Of a stretch of 64,000 nucleotides of DNA, positions 1-10,692 are shown one piece after another. Made by a program: the position numbers and the translations under genes. The notes beneath the pieces are model-generated. The model did not search any database and had not been told where the DNA came from. It saw only the letters and a list, made by a program, of their open reading frames with translations. Within the stretch, counting starts at the first letter, position 1, and every line of letters starts with the position of its first letter. Source of the DNA: Diplodia intermedia (Eukaryota; Ascomycota; Dothideomycetes; Botryosphaeriales; Botryosphaeriaceae); assembly GCA_021495925.1 (NCBI GenBank), contig JAKEKT010000002.1, forward strand, positions 744,001-808,000. Direction: 5' to 3'.

Positions 1-651
1 CGGTCGATGACGTTGTCGACGAGCTCCTTGCCAATGGTGTAGTGACCACGGGCATCTGCATCGCATTAGCTTCAGCTGCGGCAGCTGCCAGACGCCGTCA
101 ACCCACAGTTGTTGGCGGCATCCTCCTTGCCGCTGATCAAGAGCTCGGGGTGGAAGAGCTGCCTGTAGTCGCCGGTGCGGATCTCGTCGACGGGCTGGCA
201 ACGCATCAGCACATTATCCCTTTGTCACCCATCGGCAGCGCTGTTCTTACAGAGGGGTCGAGATCGACGAAGATGGAGCGCGGGACGTATTTGCCGCCGC
301 TGGTCTCGGTGAAGAAGGTCTCGAAGGAGCCGCCCTCGGTGTCGGCCTGGCTCTCAGGGTCGGCGCGACCATCGGCCTTCAGGCCGTGCTCCAGGAGGTA
401 GCTGGCGCGACAGTGTCAGCGGCGAAGAGCCTCGTATAGATGGAATTGGAGACCGTACAGCTCCCAGGCGCTGTTGCCGAGCTGGATACCAGCCTGGCCG
501 ATGTGGATGTGGCAGACCTGCGCGTCGAGACACGTTAGCTGGACCGCGCAGATCAGGGGGAGGCAGCTTGGCGGCGGCGGCGTAGGTCGACGAGGCGGAT
601 TTGGGCATTGGCGAGGTCGCGTCGGACGGGCGAACGTACTTCTCCCCTCAT
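1..651 (-). CDS. TUB1: Alpha-tubulin, 5' part (partial)
   Basis: Alpha-tubulin pairs with beta-tubulin to form microtubules. The gene runs off the left edge, so only the N-terminal part (about 100 residues) is present. Exons on the minus strand: 651-640 (only four codons, MRGE), 517-459, 401-251, 194-107, and 55 to the edge. Introns have GTACGT/GTACGG/GTAAGA/GTGGGT donors and CAG acceptors (the second is GCCAG), and all junctions keep frame. Recognisable alpha-tubulin signatures: [10 protein letters not shown] with the nucleotide-binding N-terminal loop, [64 protein letters not shown] and [17 protein letters not shown] tiny first exon is usual for fungal alpha-tubulin genes. The GTP-binding tubulin signature and C-terminus lie outside the window. 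Family assignment is secure; which alpha-tubulin paralogue cannot be told. Confidence 0.95.
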
Positions 652-1107
652 GATTGCTGGTGTCCGGGTATCTCAGGTGGTGGTGGGCAGGAGTAATTCA
701 GATGCTGGGGAAAGGCAGCGGTGAGCGAAGCGGTTTTGGTGTTGACAGCGAAATAGCGGGGCAGGCCAAAATAAAGGCGTGCATGGATGTGCGCCGCGCA
801 CCAATCATGCGCCGTTCTCCGCCTGCCGCTATCCCCGTCGCGTTACCTCTCCCCAGGAACCGCCAACGACGCGCTTGCCTGTACGCCCGCACCCGCTGCC
901 GCACTCACGTTCGCACGTGCACAAGATGACCACACAAAGCACCATGGAATCCATTAAAGCTTCTGCTGTCTGAATCCTCTATCTACCCCATATACCTTTG
1001 GAAGATGCTTGGTAACCGTGCTCTCGCCCGCTGATCCCTATCTCATAGCATCATTTGCAAGCGCGTCTGCCCCTTCATCTGTTGGTCTGGCCTCTTGTGC
1101 ACCAAGT
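652..1107. other. Intergenic: alpha-tubulin promoter and downstream flank of the SMP gene
   Basis: This spacer holds the upstream region of alpha-tubulin and the 3' flank of the LEA-like gene, both on the minus strand. Small reading frames here show no recognisable protein. No RNA gene seen. Confidence 0.6.
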
Positions 1108-2066
1108 CTAGGCACCATCAGCGGCGCGGCTCGCCTGGACACCCGTCTCGGCTGGAACACAAGGCTCCGCATCGCCGGCGACCTTGGTCTTCTCGCCAGG
1201 CTTGTCCGCCTTCGCCTCGTCAGGCTTAGCACCCTTCTCGTGCTTTGCAGCCTCCTTCTGGACCTGCGCAGTGAGGCTGCCCTTCTCCGTGGCACCATGG
1301 GCGCGCGTATCGACACTACGCATCTGGACGAGAATCAGTGGCTATGCCCTAGGCGTCTGAACAGGGCGATGGCTTACGGTGTTCGCATCTTGTTTGGTGA
1401 TATCCTCTGGGTGCTTCTCGAGCTTGTCCTTCATCTCCTCAGCGACAGCATCAAAGGTGTGCTCACGGGCGGCAGGAGACTGGTCAGCCGCAACGATGCT
1501 CTGACGGTGGCCACGACCACCAGGAACCAGTTTCTCGAATGAGACACCCTCTTGAGCTGGGTTGTTGTTGGCAGCAGCAGCGCGCTGCATGGTAGCCGAG
1601 ATACTATCCTTGGGCGGGAGGTGGCCAAGAACCTTGTGCTCCGCGCTCAAGACCTTTTTGGCGTCATCGGCGGTAACGCTGGCCGGATCCTCGTCGAGCT
1701 TCTTCTGAGCGGCATCGACGGTCTTGTGCAAGATCTGCTTCAGTGTCAGCGAACTTTGCACGAGGGCAGGCTCGGAGATTACAGACTTACCTCAACCTTG
1801 TCACTCATTGACTGAACCTGGGCAGCAGCACTACCCGGGGGAGGGCGGAAGCCCAGGGCCTTGTGCTCGGCACTCTGGACGCGAGCAGCGTCGTCGGGGG
1901 TAACATGCTCAGGCTCTTCCTTCAGCTTGGCAACTCCTTCGGCGACGGTCTTCTCGAAGCTTTCGCCAAAGGCCTTAGCTTCAGTCGAAAGCGCGGGAGC
2001 GTTCTCCTTGGTTGCCGTGGTGGCCTCGTGCGAGACCGGGACGCCGTTGTCGGGCTGAGCGCTCAT
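1108..2066 (-). CDS. SMP/LEA-like stress protein with three tandem repeats
   Basis: A hydrophilic protein of 282 residues resembling seed-maturation-protein (SMP) type late-embryogenesis-abundant proteins, a family linked to desiccation and stress tolerance. Exons (minus): 2066-1791, 1734-1378, 1323-1108; both introns are phase 0 (GTAAGT...GCAG and GTAAGC...CCAG). The protein carries three copies of one motif. Copy 1: EEPEHVTPDDAARVQSAEHK followed by ALGFRPP. Copy 2: EDPASVTADDAKKVLSAEHK followed by VLGHLPP. Copy 3: KHPEDITKQDANTMRSVDTR followed by AHGATEKGS. The third copy is read through the second intron junction, which supports that splice. Rich in Ala, Lys and Glu, with no signal peptide or membrane segment, so probably cytosolic. 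The start is the first ATG in frame (context aatcATGagc). Function is inferred from family resemblance only. Confidence 0.8.
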
Positions 2067-5000
2067 GATTGCGGTGGTTCAAAGACGCGTGATGTTCAGT
2101 GAGGGTTGATGGAAGGAGCTCTGGAGTTGTAGAAGTGGAAGTGGAAGTGGAGAGGAGGAGATTTAGGTTTCGTTTGCAGCCGGAGCAGTATTTGAGGGCT
2201 TGACGCGCCAGTGGCGGAACGGCGCTGCGGGTGGAAGGCGCGAAGCCGCGGGAAGGTGCACCCCGGCGCTCTGCACCTTCCCTCCACATTCACTTCACCA
2301 ACACTACTGCTGCCAGGCGTGTAGAGTTGAAGCAAACATCCAGGCCCATATGCACCGGACGCGGACGAGATCAAGAGCCCGCCGGCTCCTTCAACTCTTC
2401 ATGTCTGCTGAGCAGTAATAATGACCCAGAGTATTTCCTTACAAGTCGCCCATTCGCCATGGTCCGCAACGGCCGCGGCTGCATTGACTGCACAGCGGGT
2501 TGCAGAGGATTAGGACCAGCTACACCTGTCTCGCAGAGATATGAGCGGACCGTGTAATCCTACGCCTGGGCATGTTTGAAAGTTTAAGATTTGCATCTAC
2601 GTCCAGATATATACTTCAACTGCCCACGTAGAACGAACATAGCGTCCTCGATAAGACCATGAGGCTCAAGTCTTGTGTATCTGCTGCGACAACTCTGAGC
2701 ATCTGCAAGAATATCAAAACTTATAATAAGATGCCTTCTGCGTACTCTTCAAGCAAAGAACGAACCGGAACCTGGTGCGCCGCGCGCGAGAAGAGTGCTC
2801 TATCGAGCGCGCTTCGGAGCGGATTAGGGTTAACCATCTCGCTAAAGGACGCTACACGCTTTAAGACAGCGTAGAACACTTCTCCAAGTACTATAACAGG
2901 TTAAAGGAGATTGAAGTTTGAGCATTCTAAGCTCCGCGCCGAGGATGCCACACTCTTCCTACCTGGGTACCTAATTCTAATATCTGGACGGACTTTGCGC
3001 GTTGAAGACTTACCTTCGTCCGGACCTTTGATTCTGCTCCCCATGTAAGTTACCGGCAGGAGGGCTTGCTTGGTGCTTAGAGGGGGACTCGATACTTGAA
3101 GAGCGGACGTGTGCTGTGAGAGCGAGTGCGGTGCTGTAAGGCGGCTCAGTGATTAGAGGGGGACTAGATTACTACAGGATGTCTCACCTTCAGGCGAATT
3201 AGCAGCGAGTTGCCAAATTGGGTAATGTTGAAGCACATCAGCAGCTCGCTCAGCATGAAAATACAACCTTCCCCTCTACATTCCATCCACCTTCATCCCA
3301 ACCACAGCTCCTACCATTATCGCTCTATCAACTCCTCGCGTATGTCATACGCCAGCTCATCATATCCGGACCACTCCGCACGCGTCGGATTAGCTGGGTG
3401 TGGAGGGCTAGCAGATACCCCTACGCGAGTAAAGGCAGCGATAGCTTGACATTCGGAGTGAAGAAGAAATGGGAAAGAGCTTGATTGCTTCACGCTCTGA
3501 CGCCAGTCCAATAATTACCTGCCTGCCTGCAGTCAGCCGCATTGCCACGTCTGCATTGCATGCAGGTCACAGACCATATTGATCTACATTTACAAGGGCA
3601 GCACGTCCCTACGTCATCATCACATGGCGGATTAGTCCCGCAGTTCCAGCAGTAGACGGAACCATAATTTGTTCATGGGAGGCAGCGGTAGAAACAGTCC
3701 GGACCACAAAGAGAAGAAAACGAAGGAGGTGAAAGCGAAGGACAATACGGTATCAAAGGCCAAGGTGGGTTGGCAGCATAGAACCTATCGATTTTCCGTG
3801 AAAGAGCCCTACTCAAACAGCTGTTAGAGTGGTATGACGATGTCATTGTTTGATACTTGGCAGTCGAGACAGGCTGAGCTGGATAGCGAGGAGCCTCAGA
3901 CGGTGCTGCCCACAGACCCTTACGTGAGTTTCGAGAATGGCAAGCACTACCGTTGCGACCAAAACTCCAGGCATGGGACGAGCAGATTGGAGAAGGGGCG
4001 GACGAGGCAAGATGACAACCAAGCGGCAGTGTGCAAATGCCAGACAAACAGCGCCGTCCCGAACAACGACAACCACTCAGAGATCAGCAGCATGCCTATG
4101 TCTTTCACCATCAGCCGCAGCTTTCCACCACCAACGTCACATGCATCATAATCATCTGGTTGGGCGAGTACAGGCACCCCTCCTAGCTGGCGTTGGATGG
4201 AAACGCGCTGCACCCCGCTGAGGAGCGTGCGTGGCCACGGAACTCGGATTTATGCAACTCGTACAGAGGGTTCCTCAGCCGAGGGCTTTGGTAGTAGTCC
4301 AGTGATGTGATAGGTCAGACCCGCGTCGATTCATTCAAACAGACAAAAAGAAAAATCCGCGCCCCTCTGTACACCCGAGAGCGTGCTGTGGACGCACAGC
4401 AACGTACTGCCTGTGCGCCTTCAGCTGGGACAGTTTTCCCGCTCTGGAGGCTGCATGACTCGGATCTCGGATGATCAATGCCAGACCCAAGGCGCGGGTG
4501 AAAGGAACCAGTTCTGTCGTGCAGCCGTCGGTGTTGTAAACAGAACCTGCTGTCTCGTACGTGAAGCAGATGCGTGGCATCATCAGCAAAGAAAGAAAAG
4601 TCAACCAAATAGGTGGACGATCCGCGACTTCTCGTTGTGATGCACGTGAGAGGTGTGCTCCGACGATCGTCTCGTAAACCCCAGCAGGTGGTGGACCGCA
4701 ATCACAACGGGCTTCGCCGTTGTTCGTGGAGCAGCAGCAGGGGCACGGTGGTGGTACGCGTTCCGAGCAAGAGGTCAGCGGGTGATCGCCAGTTCAAGAA
4801 TCCTCAGCTTGGGAACGCGCAACGTCATTGAAATCTTCAAGCGCCCGCAGTGGAGAGATGGGCCAGCTCGAAACGTCAAAGGAATCCTGCTGAAGTAACC
4901 GCGCAGCAGCGGTGAGGGCATTCCGCCATTGTTTGTCCAAATGCCGCCCCATCGAGTGGATATGGCGAGTGCAGGGATGACCGGATCGGCCTCGCAGTGG

Positions 5001-6442
5001 CCAGGCTCAGGAATGATCGCTCGGGGATGGTGCTGATAGAGTCGCGCACCGGGGGAGTCCTCCGCGATTCGCCCATCCTCACCGCCGGAGGGGCCCTCGC
5101 AAGACACAGGCGAGATGAGGGCGTGTGGGATGCCTTTCACGAGCGGGCTCCAGGCTGGCGGCTGTGCCGGGCGACGGGGCGGCGCAAGGGCCTGTCCACC
5201 GCTGCAGAGGCACCGCAAAAATGCCGGTACGCGAGGCTGGGAGCACAATGGAAACGCAATCCCAGAAACGACGCGGCAGCCCGAGTTGAGGCAGGGCAGC
5301 GGACGCCTATCTGGCGCGCAGCACTCCGTTATCTATTGCACCAGCGCGGCGGTAGGCTGCGGCGGCGCCGCAGGGCGTTGCTTGGAGGATGGTCCCTGAA
5401 ATTTTGGAGCCCGCCGCAGCTAGCAGAAAGCTATCGCGGGTGGAAGACGCCGCGGCGGCTGTTGTGGCGCGCGCCGGAGGTGAGGTGCCGTATGCGGCAG
5501 CATGTGGCAGTCTCGCGGGGATCAGCAGAGGTGCGGAGGCAGGGCCTTTCAGGGGCAGGTGCGTGGTGATGCTCGCAGGCCAAGCACTTCGCGAGCCCAG
5601 AGCAGCGCGCGGCCCAACGGCTGAGCAGCGCTGCCATGGCTGGCAACGTCGAACAGGCTGCGATGGCCCTGCATGGCCACCAAGGAACGCCGGCGATATG
5701 AAACGAGCGCACCAGCAGCCGCCAGCGCCCGCTCCGCGCGCCCTGACTAAATCTGCGGTTGAGGCGACGGGGATCCGCCACCTCGGGCGCGGGCAGGACG
5801 AGGCAGGACGGCTGTGTGCGTTCTCGACCTCACCTCCAAAAATTTGCGCGAAAAGCAGCCGGCGCGACACGGCGGGCGGCTGTGGCTCCCCTGCAGCGTG
5901 CAGCGGCGGCGCGCGGGTTGCCCCTTCGCGGCTTCCGTCTGGCAGGCTCTTAAGGCGCCGGCTGGGTGGCGCGGCCACCGTGGGCGCCACAGACGTCGGC
6001 CGGCTCGCGACTTTCTGCGCTGCGCGACTGCTCTCAACAGCCTCGACTTGGCGACCCACAATTGGCTTATTTTCAGACGCCCAAAACCGGAGTGATTCGC
6101 GGCGCGCCCATGCCTGGAGTCGCGTCCACCGGGCCCACCGGCTCCGGAAGCAATCGTCATCCCAGATCGCTGGCCTCAGCGCCTGGCGTGCCCAGCCGCC
6201 GTATCTCTCGATCGTCCCGTTGTGCTACCCGCAATAAAACACACTTTCCCTCCTGCTCGCCGCCCATTGCTCTCGTCTTGCCCGCTCTCGTATCGCCCTT
6301 CTTTTAATTGCGCAACCGCATTCGCTACCCCACCCGCCATCGTCGATGCTCGCCCGGCGCTGCCACTGAGCGTGCAGATAACCTCGCGATCCCCCGCGAA
6401 AATCAGTGGAGCCCATCTTTTGGAACCCTCACCTCAGCAGCC
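2067..6442. other. Gene-poor region of about 4.4 kb
   Basis: No gene could be supported between the SMP gene start and the mechanosensitive channel start. Reading frames are present on both strands, the longest about 280 codons in the GC-rich part at 5.3-6.2 kb. They overlap on opposite strands, lack recognisable domains and look like by-products of base composition. The left end contains the SMP promoter, including a purine-rich (GAAGTG)n run near 2130-2155. A 24-base near-duplicate lies at 3.07-3.17 kb. The right 1.5 kb is presumably promoter and leader of the channel gene. Confidence 0.5.
3074..3172. repeat. Imperfect 24-base direct repeat
   Basis: A 13-base sequence, TTAGAGGGGGACT, occurs at 3077-3089 and again at 3153-3165. 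The flanks also match (GTGCTTAG versus GTGATTAG, CGATACT versus AGATTACT), so about 24 bases are near-identical 76 bases apart. Between them GTGCTGT also occurs twice. No terminal inverted repeats or transposon coding sequence were seen, so the origin is unknown. Confidence 0.6.
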
Positions 6443-9388
6443 ATGACGAGCCCCGTGGACGAGAAGGCCGAGCCTCGCTACTACCACCCGCACGCGTCCG
6501 ACGAAGAGGACCACACTGTCATTGGCGACGATTCCACCAGGAACAACTCCGACCAGGACCATCGCTATGTCGACCCGCTCGACACCACCCACCTCTCCGT
6601 GCACAACGACCCCAGCTTCCTTCGCGCGCCGAACGGCATCACCTCGCCGTCGGCCTCGCGCGAGCAGGCAAGCCGTCTGGACGATGACCTGCAGATGCTG
6701 CAGATCGAGAGGCAGGTCTCCGCCGTAGAGGAGGCCAAGAGCACCGATGGCCGCTCAATGCACCGCTCCCGCTCGCGCCACCAGGAGCCCGTCGACGAGT
6801 TCGATGCTGCAACCGAGCCAATCCACGCCCAGGCCTCCATGTACAAGCCCCCGGAGAACCCGACCACCACCTTCGCCAAGTTCTTCAAGAAGGTCCACAA
6901 CTCGAGCTGGGTGATTCGATACCTCACCTACATCGTCCCCGTCGTGTGCATCATCCTCGTCCCCCTTCTCCTCGGAGCTCTGCTCTTCACTGAGACGGCC
7001 GTTGGCGGCGTAGAACTCGTTTGGTTCTGCATCTGGCTTGAGATTGTCTGGTTGACTCTATGGGCTGGCCGAGTAAGCTTTCCCGTGACGCCTTTCGTTC
7101 TCGTCAACTTGAGCTGACATTACTCCCAGGTCCTTGCCAAGTGCCTTCCGTGGCCCATTGGACTCGCTGCCAGTTTGTTTACGAACAACGGAAAGAAATG
7201 GCGCGACATGGGCAAGCAGCTCGAGCTTCCGGCCACCCTGTTCTTCTGGTGGCTGGCCATTATTATTTCTTTTTATCCGACCATGACTTACCACCACATG
7301 AATGGCAACAGGGGCGTCAAAGGCTGGGAGAAGACCATGTACAAGGTCTTGGTGTCCATTTTCATCGGCTTCACCCTCAATTTCGTTGAGAAGATCATCA
7401 TCCAGCTCATCGCCATCAGCTTCCATTTGCGCACCTACCAGGACCGGATTGAGCTGAACAAGTTCCAGATCGGAAGCCTGGTCAAGCTCTACACGTTTTC
7501 CAAGGACAAGCTTACCATGGAAGATTCCGAGTTCGAGCAACGCGAAGCAGGTCTTGGTTCAGGGGCTCGTACGCCCGGCATGTTTGTCAAAGAGGCACAA
7601 AAGAACACGAAGCAGGCCATCACGAAGTTTGGAGACGTTGCTGGAAAGATCGCGGCTGATTTCACCGGACGTGCCACGCAGCGAAGCAACCACCCTCACC
7701 AGGTCGTTTTGGCGTTACTCAGCACTACCAGCGGCGGCCAGGTTCTTGCTCGTCGTCTGTACCGCACTTTCGCCCGCGACGACACGGAAACGGTCCACCC
7801 CGATGACTTGAGCAGTGCTTTCGACAACGAAGACGAGGCCAATGCGGCGTTCTCCATGTTCGACAAGGACATGAACGGCGATATCTCCATGGAAGAGCTC
7901 GAGGCTGTCTGCGTGGAGATTGGTCGTGAACGCAAAGCTATCACTGCCTCCCTCAAGGATCTCGACTCGGTCATTTCCAAGCTCGACGACGTGCTGATGT
8001 TCATCGTTGCCGTCATCACTATCCTGGTCTTCATTTCTCTCATCTCCTCCTCTGCCAGCAGTGTTATTACCAACGCCGGCTCCGCCGTTCTGGCCTTGTC
8101 TTGGCTCTTTTCTGCCACCGCCCAAGAATTCCTGCAGTCCATCGTCTTCGTCTTCGTCAAGCATCCGTTCGATGTCGGTGACCGAGTGAGCGTCTACGGT
8201 AACACTGGCGCCACAGGTCTGGGCGATGACTACTTTGTCAAGGAAATCGCCCTCCTGTACACGGAGTTCAAGAAGATGGAAGGTCACGTCGTCCAAGCGC
8301 CCAACAGCTACTTGAACAGCCTGTTCATCCTCAACCAGAGGCGCTCTGGTGGCTTGGCCGAGGCTGTGCCCATCATCATCAAGTTCGGTACCACCCTTGA
8401 GCAAATCGAACTGCTCCGCACACGACTGCTGGAATTCGTGCGTTCGGAGAAGCGTGAATATCAAGGCAACATTCTCACGGAACTTCGCGAAGTCAGTGAA
8501 GCTCACTCGCTCACGCTCAACGTCGTCTTCTTTTACAAGTCGAATTGGCAGAACGAGCTGCTGCGTCTACAGCGCCGCAACAAGTTCATCTGCGCGATGA
8601 TGGTGTGTATGCAGGATCTCGGCATTGAAGGACCTCGCATGCGCTTCCCTGGCCAGAAAGAGTCCTTCCCCGTCTATCTCCAGCAGATTCCTCATCAGGC
8701 GACTCCCGGTACGGGCCACGGTGGCAACCCAGACAACCCGACCGGCATTGTTGAGCGCCCCAGCACCGCCAGGAGCAACACATCGGGTCCCAATGATCCT
8801 CCCTTCGTCTCTCCCGAATCCCCGACCAGTGCTCAGGCACGCCGGCCCTCACATTCGATTCTCCGCACCAGGCCTCGTGGCGAATCTCTTGCGGCTATGG
8901 GCAGGCGTGTTGATTTTTCGCTCGGCATGAAGGACATCTCATCTGGTGATTTGACCGGAGACATTTTCGAGGATAGGAAGCCCATGCTTCCCGTGCGAAT
9001 CACGTCGCCTGGCGACTCGCACCGTGGTTCGCAAGACTCTCGTCCTCGGCCTTCTCATGACACGGGTCGATCGACTGGACACGACTCGGACCTCGCTCGA
9101 ATCCCCACGGACAGTTCGGCCGCACGCAGCCGGAGCAGCCACCGCAACCGTTTCTTCTCGCGCGGAAAGGGTCCGGCGGATCTGGAAGGCGGCCTTGCCA
9201 TGCACGACATCCCTGAGACAGCGGAACGCCTTGATCCGCGCAGCGGGACCATCAGCCCTGCAGCATGGCGGGCGAGCCATGAAGAGAGCAGAACACCTAC
9301 CGCCTCGGGTGCCCTGGATGGCGCCGAAGCACGCTTTGCTCCTCCACAAAGGAGTATGACCGAGAACATCGGCTTAAAGCACAAGTAG
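6443..9388 (+). CDS. MscS-family mechanosensitive channel with EF-hand
   Basis: A small-conductance mechanosensitive channel of the fungal Msy1/Msy2 type; S. pombe members act in ER or cortical membranes during hypo-osmotic shock and Ca2+ control. Exons: 6443-7072 and 7130-9388 (phase-0 intron, GTAAGC...CCCAG), giving 962 residues. The N-terminal 150 residues are polar. Membrane helices are visible at about 156-183, 188-208, 245-265 and 280-310. One canonical EF-hand loop ([12 protein letters not shown]) lies at about residues 455-466. The pore helix and MscS beta domain follow at about 498-680, including [14 protein letters not shown] and [17 protein letters not shown]. The Ser/Pro/Arg-rich C-terminal tail of about 230 residues looks disordered. 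The start is the ATG after a CAGCAGCC leader; a longer frame upstream reads into non-conserved sequence. Family confidence is high; the membrane in which it sits is inferred. Confidence 0.93.
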
Positions 9389-10692
9389 CGGTTTACGGCC
9401 TAATTAGAAGTTAGACTTGCGTTCCATTTTTGATTTTCGGCCGGCTTCGTCCGGAATAGATTGATGTTCCCAGCGAGCGAAAGGCCGGATTCATTCATTT
9501 TCACACCACACGCCAGGAAAGAAAATTCTTAGAGAGCGTTAGACCGCCAGCCAAGCAGGGCTTGTTTCATGTAATTACTCATTTTTCTCGTTTTGGTTTG
9601 GGCGGCGGACCAGGATAGCAGTCCGCCGCAAGGATGGGAAGGACGGTTATTGCTTTGGCCTCCACGGGTTCTATCTTGTATTCATACCACAAAGCAAAGC
9701 ACACACACGAGCTACGAATCTCGTTTTTGGATACTTCTGCGGCCAGGATCTGCGCGTGTCAAGCGAGACTGTGAAACCGATTAGCAGGTCTTCTTCGTTT
9801 GACTCGTTCTTCAGGCATCCCACTCCTGCATGTGATCACGGAGTGGTCCTCGCCAGACCAAGCCACCTCCCTTACTGACCTCGTCTCTCCACTTTTCGTG
9901 CGATGGCCCAGGTGGATCAACCAACGGTTCTAGAACACGCGGCATGATCTAGAACTCGGCAGTGCGCACGACCGATGTGAGGGCAGAGGTTGTGGAGGTG
10001 TTTCTGATCTCGGGCTTGTTAGCCGGAGGACGTCGTTTCAGGACGATGGCACAAGCGAGGACAGAAGCGACCCCCACTTCTGCACTTACTTGCATCTTCC
10101 CACCCCCCCACCATTCCTCCCGTCGCGCCCGTGCCTAGCCGCTGCTATCTATGCATCGGGCGCGCAAGTGCAACTGTTTTCTGCGCCTGCTTATCAACGA
10201 ACCCCAATCAGCAACGGCAAAGCGCATGCAGACTCCCGATGCGGCCCGTCCCCTCCCGAGTTCGAACCAACCAGCGACGGGTCCTTGGTGGGTTGTGTGG
10301 TCGTGGTGAGAGTGGTGGGGGGTGAGGAAGAGACTGAGAGCGATGCGGGGATAGCGATGGCCGACGGTATAGGGTGGGATTTAGCACGTATGTAGTAGTG
10401 CTGGACTTCTACTCTATGCTTTTTTCTCCTGTTCTCAGTTCGCCTGTGCTTCGCTCTTCAATCATCCCGGCTACGCTGCGCTCGCACTGACGTGACAGAT
10501 CCCCTGAGCTTCTACCTTTTGCTTCTTTCAGTGTAGCATTTCTTGCCGACGGCGCTACTGCCGTGCGACCAGTGCTGGGCGAACGAACAAACAGCAACCT
10601 TTGTTTTCGACCTTGCCTCTTCTCGAACGAGGACGGAGAGGGATCACGCGTACCCCGAATCACCGCCACCGCCAAAGGTAGGGGAAAGAACG
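9389..10692. other. Intergenic, no gene seen
   Basis: 3' flank of the channel gene and upstream region of the DAL5-type transporter. Reading frames are short and overlap on both strands. No tRNA, repeat or other element was recognised. Confidence 0.5.

Noticed and set aside
2824..2833. TTAGGGTTAA, a telomere-like unit
   Set aside because: Only about one and a half repeats; too short to be an interstitial telomere tract or a telomerase RNA template without further support.
5307..6237. Opposed frames of about 250-280 codons upstream of the channel gene
   Set aside because: They overlap on opposite strands, are Ala/Arg/Pro-rich and show no family motif or intron structure.
10249..10276. GAGTTCGAACC resembling a tRNA T-loop
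   Set aside because: No matching acceptor, D or anticodon arms around it. No tRNA was found anywhere in the window.
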